17,502 bases of DNA from an uncultured Prevotellaceae bacterium (GTDB lineage: Bacteria > Bacteroidota > Bacteroidia > Bacteroidales > Muribaculaceae): NCBI GenBank assembly GCA_947254205.1, contig CAMYCE010000040.1:1-17502 (forward strand), given 5' to 3'. The notes under the pieces were generated by a model. It worked only from the letters and a program-made list of their open reading frames with translations, ran no database searches and was not told the origin of the DNA. The first letter of the stretch is position 1, and every line of letters starts with the position of its first letter. The translations under genes and the position numbers were made by a program. Below, piece after piece: positions 7,735 through 14,620 of the stretch.

Positions 7735-7772
7735 GTAGCACCATGTCTTGCACATCGAGAAAATCGTGCTAC
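7735..7772 (-). promoter_or_regulatory. Third stem-loop in the glycosyltransferase-priA leader
   Basis: GTAGCAC at 7735-7741 is the perfect complement of GTGCTAC at 7766-7772, enclosing 24 nt that contain a further 4-bp stem (7743-7746 with 7752-7755). It is the first structure transcribed after the predicted promoter at 7792-7823. No known riboswitch is recognised. Confidence 0.35.
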
Positions 7773-7791
7773 GCCATGATTGTTACTTCCA

Positions 7792-7823
7792 CAAAGTTAC
7801 TTTTATTTTGCTATTGCAACAAA
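7792..7823 (-). promoter_or_regulatory. Promoter of the glycosyltransferase-priA operon
   Basis: On the minus strand TTTG (7823-7820) is followed by a 20-bp spacer and TAACTTTG (7799-7792), a full match to the Bacteroidetes primary-sigma pattern of TTTG, 19-21 bp, TAnnTTTG. Transcription would start near 7785, leaving a leader of about 200 nt. The -33 element lies in the T-tract of the tRNA terminator. Confidence 0.7.
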
Positions 7824-7858
7824 AAAAAGGAGACCGAATCAATTGATGATTCAGTCTC
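7821..7858 (-). terminator. Intrinsic terminator of the initiator tRNA gene
   Basis: On the minus strand a 12-bp stem (7858-7847 with 7841-7830, one G-U pair) with a 5-nt loop is followed closely by eight T (7828-7821). It begins 6 bp after the tRNA CCA end, the classic form of a strong rho-independent terminator. Confidence 0.9.
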
Positions 7859-7864
7859 TTTGAT

Positions 7865-7939
7865 TGGTGGCGGAGGCCAGACTCGAACTGACGACCTTTG
7901 GGTTATGAGCCCAACGAGCTGCCACTGCTCCACTCCGCG
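7865..7939 (-). tRNA. Initiator tRNA-fMet (anticodon CAU)
   Basis: The 75-nt cloverleaf is complete and the CCA end is encoded. The anticodon CAU lies at 7907-7905 on the minus strand in the loop CUCAUAA. Initiator marks are all present: three G-C pairs (GGG with CCC) next to the anticodon loop, an A11-U24 pair in the D-stem, and no Watson-Crick pair at 1-72, since C1 faces C72. The acceptor stem is otherwise paired from G2 to G7. These features separate it from elongator Met and from the lysidine-modified Ile2 tRNA. It stands alone between its own promoter and terminator. Confidence 0.95.
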
Positions 7940-7950
7940 ATTTGCTGGTG

Positions 7951-7981
7951 CAAAGGTAAGGCAAATTTTGTTGTTTGTCAA
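7951..7981 (-). promoter_or_regulatory. Promoter of the initiator tRNA gene
   Basis: On the minus strand TACCTTTG (7958-7951) matches TAnnTTTG, and TTG (7981-7979) stands 20 bp upstream as the -33 element. The expected transcription start is about 5 nt before the mature tRNA 5' end. Confidence 0.65.
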
Positions 7982-8107
7982 GCTCTGTTCATTAAAAATC
8001 TCGTTTTTAGCTGTTATTTAACATATTTTTATCTAAAGTCTCCTCCTTTGCAACGCCGATTGGGGTTTAAAGTCCATTGTTCATTGAACTGCAGTGAAGA
8101 GTTAATA

Positions 8108-8149
8108 GAAAAATGACTGGTGCTCCTCGGCTATGAGAGAAGCACCAGT
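8108..8149 (-). terminator. Terminator of the fumarase gene
   Basis: ACTGGTGCT at 8116-8124 and AGCACCAGT at 8141-8149 form a perfect 9-bp stem, with three further pairs possible in the loop. On the minus strand it is followed by a run of five T. It lies about 30 bp after the fumarase stop. The remaining 125 bp up to the tRNA promoter hold nothing I recognise. Confidence 0.8.
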
Positions 8150-8179
8150 GTTTAAATTTTATTGGCTTGCTGAGGGGGC

Positions 8180-9835
8180 TTATTTGTGGCAAGTGTTGCA
8201 AGCAGTCCAGGGCTTGAGCTGCTTGAAGAAATCGTTGCCCTTGTCGTCAACCAAGATGAATGCAGGGAAGTCTTCGACTGTGATTTTCCAGATGGCTTCC
8301 ATGCCCAATTCGGGATATTCAACACATTCAATGCTCTTGATGCTACTTTGCGAGAGCACAGCAGCCACGCCACCAATGGTGCCCAAGTAGAAACCACCGT
8401 GCTTCTTGCAGGCATCGGTCACTTCTTGGGTGCGGTTGCCCTTGGCAATCATCACAAGCGATGCCCCATTGGCTTGAAATTCATCAACATAGGGGTCCAT
8501 GCGATTGGCAGTTGTGGGGCCCATAGAGCCACAAGGATAGCCTTCGGGTGTTTTGGCAGGACCGGCATAGAGAATGGGGTAGTCTTTGAAATATTGGGGC
8601 ATTTCCTCGCCTGCATCAAGGCGAGCTTTGAGCTTGGCATGAGCAATGTCGCGTGCCACAATAATTGTGCCTTTGAGATTAACTCGTGTGCTCACAGGAT
8701 ATTTGGTGAGTTCGGCACGCACGGCATCGATGCCCTTGTCGAGGTCGATAACCACTCCTTCGCCCTCGCCGGCTTGGCGATATTCTTCGGGAATGAGTTC
8801 GGCAGGATTGGTATCCATTTTTTCAATCCAAATGCCGTCTTTGTTGATTTTGGCCTTGATGTTGCGGTCGGCCGAGCAACTCACACCCATGCCGATGGGG
8901 CAACTTGCTCCATGGCGAGGCAAGCGCACCACGCGAATGTCGTGGGCCAGATGCTTGCCACCAAATTGTGCTCCCAGTCCAATTTTGTGGGCCTCGGCAA
9001 GCAACTTGTTTTCAAGGTCGATGTCGCGGAAGGCACGACCGGTTTCGTCGCCACTGGTGGGCAGGTTGTCGTAGTATTTGATAGAGGCCAGTTTCACCGT
9101 GAGCAAGTTTTTCTCGGCACTCGTGCCACCAATCACAAAGGCTATGTGATAGGGTGGGCAAGCTGCAGTGCCCAAGCTCTTCATTTTTTCTACCAAGAAG
9201 GGCAGCAATGTGCCTTCGTTTTGAATGGTAGCCTTGGTCATGGGGTAGAAATAGGTCTTGTTGGCACTGCCTCCACCTTTTGCCACCATCACAAAGCGAT
9301 ATTCGGCACCTTCGGTGGCTTCAATGTCGATTTGTGCAGGCAAGTTGCACTTGGTGTTCACCTCGTCATACATGTTGAGAGGGGCATTTTGCGAGTAGCG
9401 CAGGTTGTCCTGAGTGAAGGTGTTGAACACACCGCGCGAGAGGGCCTCTTCGTCGTCAAAGCCCGTCCACACTTGTTGTCCCTTCTCGCCGTGAATGATG
9501 GCTGTGCCGGTGTCTTGGCAGAAGGGGAGCACCCCTTTCACGGCTGTTTCGGCATTGCGCAAGAATTGCAGAGCCACATATTTGTCGTTTTCGCTTGCTT
9601 CGGGATCTTTCAATATTGCAGCCACTTGCTCGTTGTGGGCGCGGCGCAACATGTATTCGGCATCATGAAAAGCCTGTTGGCTCAAGAGAGTCAAGGCTTC
9701 GGGAGTAACTTTCAAGATTTCTTTTCCCTCAAAGGAGCCGGTGCTCACACCGTCTTTCGACAGCAATCGATACTCGGTGTCGTCTTTTCCCAATTGAAAC
9801 ATGGGAGCATACTTAAACTCAGGAGTGTTTGCCAT
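8180..9835 (-). CDS. fumA: Fumarate hydratase, class I (4Fe-4S)
   Basis: The enzyme interconverts fumarate and malate using an oxygen-sensitive 4Fe-4S cluster; in Bacteroidales it serves the reductive branch from oxaloacetate to succinate. The 551 residues are close to the roughly 548 of Escherichia coli FumA, and both the N-terminal alpha-type and C-terminal beta-type parts are fused in one chain. Candidate cluster cysteines are at residues 106 (FCQDTGTA), 226 (TAACPPYH) and 320 (VSCSADRN), in line with the E. coli positions. The C-terminal part has YPCGSMGPTTANRMDPYVD. The gene lies 129 bp after the pseudouridine synthase gene and ends before its own terminator, so it may be monocistronic. 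The symbol follows the class I name; paralogue identity cannot be settled. Confidence 0.95.
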   Translation of the reverse strand: MANTPEFKYAPMFQLGKDDTEYRLLSKDGVSTGSFEGKEILKVTPEALTLLSQQAFHDAEYMLRRAHNEQVAAILKDPEASENDKYVALQFLRNAETAVKGVLPFCQDTGTAIIHGEKGQQVWTGFDDEEALSRGVFNTFTQDNLRYSQNAPLNMYDEVNTKCNLPAQIDIEATEGAEYRFVMVAKGGGSANKTYFYPMTKATIQNEGTLLPFLVEKMKSLGTAACPPYHIAFVIGGTSAEKNLLTVKLASIKYYDNLPTSGDETGRAFRDIDLENKLLAEAHKIGLGAQFGGKHLAHDIRVVRLPRHGASCPIGMGVSCSADRNIKAKINKDGIWIEKMDTNPAELIPEEYRQAGEGEGVVIDLDKGIDAVRAELTKYPVSTRVNLKGTIIVARDIAHAKLKARLDAGEEMPQYFKDYPILYAGPAKTPEGYPCGSMGPTTANRMDPYVDEFQANGASLVMIAKGNRTQEVTDACKKHGGFYLGTIGGVAAVLSQSSIKSIECVEYPELGMEAIWKITVEDFPAFILVDDKGNDFFKQLKPWTACNTCHK

Positions 9836-9902
9836 AATTTTGTTCTCTATATAATATAATGTGTAATTGTGATATAGTTATTAGTGAATTTCGCTTTCAG
9901 TG

Positions 9903-9931
9903 CAAAAATACGCAATTTTGCTATCAATTGC
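9903..9931 (-). promoter_or_regulatory. Possible fumarase promoter -7 element, overlapping a weak hairpin
   Basis: On the minus strand TATTTTTG (9910-9903) fits TAnnTTTG and would start a transcript about 60 bp before the fumarase ATG. No -33 box is seen at 19-21 bp. The same T-run directly follows a 6-bp stem (GCAATT at 9912-9917, AATTGC at 9926-9931), so the site may instead be a weak terminator of the upstream gene. Confidence 0.35.
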
Positions 9932-9964
9932 ATCATTTTCTCTTTCCAAATTTTGATAGTAGAT

Positions 9965-10657
9965 TTATTTGGCGATGTTGTCGCCCACTTGGGCCACCAA
10001 GCTCTGCCACAAGTTGTCGGTGGGAATAGGGGCTGTGACATCTATTTGCTCGTGCGACACAGGGTGTTCAAAGCTCATGCGATGACTCTGCAACGAAATT
10101 CCGCCATCGGGGTTGCTGCGTGGTGCGCCATATTTCAGGTCGCCCTTGATGGGGCAACCTATGCTGGCAAGCTGAGCCCTGATTTGATGCTTTCGCCCCG
10201 TGAGCAGGTCCACCTCAAGCAGACTGTAGTTTTCGCCTTTGGCAATCACTCTGTATTTGAGCACTGCCTTTTGTGCTCCCTCGCGCGGAGTGGGCGACAC
10301 ATAGGTCTTGTTGTTTTTTTCCACAGCGGTGAGATAGCTCGTGAGTGTGTCGGCATCTTGTGGAGGTGCATTCTTCACTATTGCCCAATAGGTCTTGTTC
10401 ACCTTGCCGGTGCGAAACAACTCATTCATGCGCGACAACCCCTTTGAGGTGCGGGCAAAGGCAACCAGCCCGCAGGTGGGGCGGTCGATGCGATGTATCA
10501 CTCCGCAAAACACATTGCCGGGTTTGGCATATTTCTCTTTAATCCATCTTTTCAAGGTTTCAACCAGCGGCTCATCGCCCGTGCGGTCGCCTTGCACGAT
10601 TTCACCACAAGCTTTGTTCACAATGATGATGTGATTGTCTTCGTAGATTACTTCCAT
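9965..10657 (-). CDS. RluA-family RNA pseudouridine synthase
   Basis: The enzyme converts specific uridines in rRNA or tRNA to pseudouridine; the target site is not readable from the sequence. From the chosen ATG at 10657 it has 230 residues, beginning MEVIYEDNHIIIVNKACGE. The RluA motif HRIDRPTCGLVAFART carries the catalytic Asp at residue 58, and the later LLTGRKHQIRAQLASIGCPI motif is also typical. It has no N-terminal S4 domain, so it is of the short type. A GTG at 10678 would add seven residues, but the fold begins at the ATG. The nearby promoter-like site at 10743-10750 would give a leader of about 80 nt. Confidence 0.9.
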   Translation of the reverse strand: MEVIYEDNHIIIVNKACGEIVQGDRTGDEPLVETLKRWIKEKYAKPGNVFCGVIHRIDRPTCGLVAFARTSKGLSRMNELFRTGKVNKTYWAIVKNAPPQDADTLTSYLTAVEKNNKTYVSPTPREGAQKAVLKYRVIAKGENYSLLEVDLLTGRKHQIRAQLASIGCPIKGDLKYGAPRSNPDGGISLQSHRMSFEHPVSHEQIDVTAPIPTDNLWQSLVAQVGDNIAK

Positions 10658-10742
10658 TGTCGTTTCTGCAATTTCCACCTTATTATATTATATAGGGTCT
10701 CGCTTGAGATGTGGGTGGAGCCATGCTCAATGCCCCATGTTG

Positions 10743-10783
10743 CAAATTTACGGCTTTTTCTTAGCAATACACACACATGTGTG
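10743..10783 (-). promoter_or_regulatory. Possible pseudouridine synthase promoter with an adjacent perfect palindrome
   Basis: On the minus strand TAAATTTG (10750-10743) fits the -7 pattern. A perfect 12-bp palindrome, CACACATGTGTG at 10772-10783, lies where the -33 element would be, and no TTTG is present there. The palindrome may be an operator, or chance in an AC-rich stretch. Confidence 0.35.
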
Positions 10784-11165
10784 CTCCAATTTGTGCACTA
10801 TCATGCCACAAGCTTGCCAGCGGGCGTTGCCTCTTGTTGCAAAACTGCAACTTCAAGGTGCTCTTCTCTTTTGTGCCCTCAGTCTCCGCTTTTTTTGAGA
10901 ATTTTCCTTGAAATGAAAAATATCGAAATCTTTATCTTTAGGGGATTTACGCTTCTCAAGTTGGCTTTTTGGAGTAAAAAACACCTACTTTTAACAATAA
11001 AAATTAGCACAAATCAAAAAAAATGTTTTTCTTTGCAATGCCTTATTTGGGCAATTTGTTAAGAGACAATTAATCGAAGAGAAAAAGAGAGTAGGGAACC
11101 GATAACATAAACTCTTAGAGAAGGGCGAAATGTGTCGTGTTCTTTCTTTGGCTCTAAAGGTTTTG
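10784..11165 (+). other. Divergent intergenic region upstream of susC
   Basis: This AT-rich stretch holds no convincing reading frame or RNA gene. A 6-bp hairpin with a 4-nt loop lies at 10836-10851 (GTTGCA and TGCAAC), and a weak AGAGT/ACTCT repeat lies near 11086-11116. No antisigma, ECF sigma or two-component sensor gene is present in the visible flank, so the control of the downstream import operon cannot be read from here. Confidence 0.5.
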
Positions 11166-11197
11166 TTTGTAGTTAAAATTAAATTTGATTATTTTTC
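11166..11197 (+). promoter_or_regulatory. Predicted promoter of the susC operon
   Basis: TTTG at 11166-11169 is followed after 20 bp by TATTTTTC at 11190-11197, a -7 box lacking only the last G. A full TAAATTTG at 11180-11187 is also present but has no -33 partner at proper spacing. Either gives a leader of roughly 25-35 nt before the start at 11228. Confidence 0.45.
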
Positions 11198-11227
11198 TTA
11201 AATCAACAATAAATTTAATCAGTGCTT

Positions 11228-14200
11228 ATGAGTTTTAAAAAGTTACTCTTGCTGTTTGTTTTATCGCTTTCTGCACTCGCCATGACCGCGCAAATCAAGG
11301 TCACTGGTGTTGTGGTTGACGAGAAAAACGAAACAGTAATTGGTGCAGCCGTTATTCAGAAGGGCAACCCCAAGAATGGCGTGGCAACCAATTTAGACGG
11401 ACAATTTACTTTAACAGTGCCATCGGGAGCTCATCTTCTCATCACTTCGGTGGGTTATGAACCTCTTGACGTAGTCGCTAAAGATGGCATGAGAGTTCAA
11501 ATGAAGCCTAAGGGCGAAGTTTTGGAAGAGGTCATTGTTACCGGTTATCAAAAGGTAGACAAACGAACCTTTACCGGTGCAGCCACAAACGTCGATGCCG
11601 ATAAGGCACGTCTTTCGGGTGTGGCCGATATTAGCCGTGGTCTTGAAGGCCGTGCTGCCGGTGTGCAAGTGTCTAACGTTACTGGTACATTCGGTACAGC
11701 CCCCAAGATTCGTGTGCGTGGTGCTACTTCTATCTATGGTAGCTCTAAGCCTCTGTGGGTGGTTGACGGTGTGATTCTCGAAGATAACGTCGAAATTAGT
11801 GCCGACGACCTTTCGAGTGGTGACGCCACTACACTCATTGCCTCGGCTGTTGCTGGCTTGAATGCCGACGACATTCAGAGCTTCCAAGTGTTGAAAGACG
11901 GTTCTGCCACCTCTATCTATGGTGCCAAGGCCAACGCTGGTGTGATCGTAATCACCACCAAGACTGGTAAGAAGGGCCACTCTTCAATCAACTACATGGG
12001 TGAGTTCACCTATCGCTTGAAGCCCAACTACAGCAACTTCAACATTAGCAACTCTCAAGAGCAGATGAGTATCTACAAGGAGATGGAGCAAAAGGGTTGG
12101 CTCGAGTTTGCTAACCTTGCCAATGGTTCATCTTCGGGTGTGTATGGCTCTATGTATCGTCTCATCAATACCTATGACCCCAAGACCGGTCAATTTGGTT
12201 TGCCCAACACAACGGCTGCCAAAAATGCCTATCTGCGTGAAGCCGAAATGCGCAACACCGACTGGTTTGACCTCTTGTTTAGCAACACAGTGATGCAAAA
12301 CCACGCTCTCAGCATTTCGGGTGGTACCGACAAAGGCTCATTCTATTCTTCACTCTCTGTGATGCAAGATCCGGGCTGGTATCGTGATAGCCGCGTTGAA
12401 CGCTACACTTTCAACGCCAATGCAATCTACAACCTCACCGATCGCATTAAAATCAAAATTTTGAACAGTGACTCCTATCGCAAGCAAAAAGCACCCGGCA
12501 CACTCTCGCAAGAAACCGACGTTGTGAACGGTACTGTGAGCCGCTCGTTCGATATCAACCCCTATAGCTATGCGTTGAACACCGCGCGCACCATGTCGCC
12601 CAATGCATTCTATACTCGCAACTACACTACCTTCAACATCTTCCACGAGCTCGATAACAACTACATCGACGTTGATGTAGCCGACCTCAAGTTCCAAGGC
12701 GAGTTGAACATCAAGCCCATCATGAAACCAAGCCAAAACTTGGAAATCAACCTCTTGGGTTCTTATCGTTACACCAATGCCGAGCAAAATCACTATGTGC
12801 TCGACAACAGTAACCAAGCACAAGCCTATCGTGCCGGTATCAATCCCGAAAACGCACTCGTGCGTGCAAGCAACTCTTATCTTTACACCGACCCCGATGT
12901 GAAGAATGCTCTTCCACAGACTGTTTTGCCCCGTGGTGGTATGCTCTTCTATAGCAAAAACTCACTCTCGCAAATCGACTTCCGTGGAACATTCCAATAT
13001 GCTCAAAACTGGGGCAACGACCACTCAATCACAGTGTTTGGTGGTATGGAAACCTCACGTGTCGACCGCTACTATCAAGCCTTTGAAGGTTGGGGCATTT
13101 GCTACAACAATGGTAACTTGCCTTTCACCGACTATCGCCTCTTCAAGCAAATGCAAGAAGAAAATGGTGCCTACTTCAACGACAGCCGTTCACATCGTCG
13201 CAACATGGCCTACTTTGCCAATGCCAACTACAACTTGCTGGGTCGCTACATCTTGAATGGTACTATCCGTTATGAAGGTAGCAACCTCATGGGTCAAACT
13301 CGTCAAAGCCGTTGGTTGCCCACTTGGAACATCTCTACTGCTTGGTTGCTTAGCGATGAACCATTCTTCATGCACTCCAACCTCTACAAGAAGCGCATTC
13401 TCACTCACGCCAAAGTGCGTGCCAGCTATTCACTCACCGGTGAAAGTGGCCCCACAAGCTTGGCCAATGCCGAAGCACTCTACTATTCAACTCGTCCTTG
13501 GCGTCAAGAAACCAGCCAAATGGAATTGGGTCTCAACTTGAGTGCACTTGCCAACACTGAGCTCACCTATGAAAAGAAACATGAGTTTGACCTTGGTGTT
13601 GACCTCGGTTTCTTGAACAACCGTCTCAACCTCCAGTTCGACTGGTATATGCGCAACAACTACGACCTCATTGGCCGTGTTTATACTCAAGGTGTGGGTG
13701 GTGTGACAAGCAAGTTTGCCAACGTTGCCGAGATGGCTTCTCACGGTGTTGAATTCACTTTGAGCACAACCAACATCATGCCTAAGCAAGAAGGTGGCTT
13801 CTCTTGGAACACCGACTTCACATTCTCTTATGCTCACACCAATATCACTAAGCTCGTTGCTCGCTCACGCATCATCGACTTGGTTCCCGGTACTGGTTTC
13901 GCATTGCAAAACTATCCTCACCGTGCAATCTTCTCCTACCAATTCGTTGGGCTTAACAAGCATGGTATTCCTCAAGTTATCAACGAAGATGGCAACGTGA
14001 CCACCACCGATGTCAACTTCCAAGAATTTGAAAAACTCAGCTATCTGCGCTATGAAGGTCCGGTTGATCCCACTATCAGCGGTGGTTTTGGCAACAACTT
14101 GGGTTGGAAGGGTTTCCGCCTCAATGTGTTCATGACCTACTCTGCCGGCAACAAGTTGCGTCTCACCCCAACATTTGCTTCGGGCTACAGCGACCAAGTT

Positions 14201-14584
14201 GCAATGCCTAAGGAATTCAAAAACCGTTGGGTAATGCCGGGCGATGAGGCCTATACCAACATTCCTGCTATCGCTTCGCGTCGTCAAGTTTACTCCGACA
14301 TCTACTTGAGCCGTGCCTATAGTGCCTATAACTATTCTTCGGCTCGCATCGCCAGCGGTGCATTCGTTCGCTTGAAAGAAGTTTCGCTTTCCTACGACAT
14401 TCCCAAGTCGTTCTTGAAGGCTCTTCGTCTCAACTCGGCTTCTTTGAAATTGGCTGCTACCAACATCTGCCTGCTCTATGCCGACAAGAAGTTGAATGGT
14501 CAAGACCCCGAATATTTCAACAGTGGTGGTGTTGCTTCGCCTAACCCCAAGCAGTTCACTTTCACTTTGAGATTTGGACTTTAA
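11228..14584 (+). CDS. SusC/RagA-family TonB-linked outer-membrane transporter
   Basis: The protein forms an outer-membrane beta-barrel that takes ligand from its SusD-like partner and imports it with TonB energy. I start at the ATG at 11228 (1118 residues); an upstream in-frame GTG adds only two codons. A signal peptide runs to about residue 21, followed by a carboxypeptidase-regulatory-like domain (about 23-98), a TonB-box-like EVIVTGY (101-107), and the plug with PLWVVDGVIL (175-184) and the family signature GAKANAGVIVITT (232-244). The rest is barrel, ending FTFTLRFGL. There is no STN domain before the regulatory-like domain, so direct signalling to an antisigma factor is unlikely. The ligand is unknown. 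susD follows after 36 bp containing an AT-rich imperfect hairpin. Confidence 0.95.
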   Translation: MSFKKLLLLFVLSLSALAMTAQIKVTGVVVDEKNETVIGAAVIQKGNPKNGVATNLDGQFTLTVPSGAHLLITSVGYEPLDVVAKDGMRVQMKPKGEVLEEVIVTGYQKVDKRTFTGAATNVDADKARLSGVADISRGLEGRAAGVQVSNVTGTFGTAPKIRVRGATSIYGSSKPLWVVDGVILEDNVEISADDLSSGDATTLIASAVAGLNADDIQSFQVLKDGSATSIYGAKANAGVIVITTKTGKKGHSSINYMGEFTYRLKPNYSNFNISNSQEQMSIYKEMEQKGWLEFANLANGSSSGVYGSMYRLINTYDPKTGQFGLPNTTAAKNAYLREAEMRNTDWFDLLFSNTVMQNHALSISGGTDKGSFYSSLSVMQDPGWYRDSRVERYTFNANAIYNLTDRIKIKILNSDSYRKQKAPGTLSQETDVVNGTVSRSFDINPYSYALNTARTMSPNAFYTRNYTTFNIFHELDNNYIDVDVADLKFQGELNIKPIMKPSQNLEINLLGSYRYTNAEQNHYVLDNSNQAQAYRAGINPENALVRASNSYLYTDPDVKNALPQTVLPRGGMLFYSKNSLSQIDFRGTFQYAQNWGNDHSITVFGGMETSRVDRYYQAFEGWGICYNNGNLPFTDYRLFKQMQEENGAYFNDSRSHRRNMAYFANANYNLLGRYILNGTIRYEGSNLMGQTRQSRWLPTWNISTAWLLSDEPFFMHSNLYKKRILTHAKVRASYSLTGESGPTSLANAEALYYSTRPWRQETSQMELGLNLSALANTELTYEKKHEFDLGVDLGFLNNRLNLQFDWYMRNNYDLIGRVYTQGVGGVTSKFANVAEMASHGVEFTLSTTNIMPKQEGGFSWNTDFTFSYAHTNITKLVARSRIIDLVPGTGFALQNYPHRAIFSYQFVGLNKHGIPQVINEDGNVTTTDVNFQEFEKLSYLRYEGPVDPTISGGFGNNLGWKGFRLNVFMTYSAGNKLRLTPTFASGYSDQVAMPKEFKNRWVMPGDEAYTNIPAIASRRQVYSDIYLSRAYSAYNYSSARIASGAFVRLKEVSLSYDIPKSFLKALRLNSASLKLAATNICLLYADKKLNGQDPEYFNSGGVASPNPKQFTFTLRFGL

Positions 14585-14620
14585 TTTTAAACCAGTTTTT
14601 AAAATAACAGAGAATATATA

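Noticed and set aside
8186..9859. A 557-codon open frame on the plus strand opposite the fumarase gene
   Set aside because: It mirrors the fumarase codon bias, has low-complexity His/Gly-rich content and no recognisable domain, while the minus-strand frame is an intact class I fumarase.
10679..11062. Open frames of 64 to 189 codons on the plus strand across the pseudouridine synthase start and the intergenic region
   Set aside because: They are antisense to the pseudouridine synthase or run through AT-rich intergenic DNA, lack domains and have unlike codon use.
14584..14605. AT-rich imperfect hairpin between the SusC and SusD genes as a terminator
   Set aside because: The stem is made of A-T pairs with a 2-nt bulge and a tiny loop; it may modestly lower downstream expression but is not convincing as a terminator.
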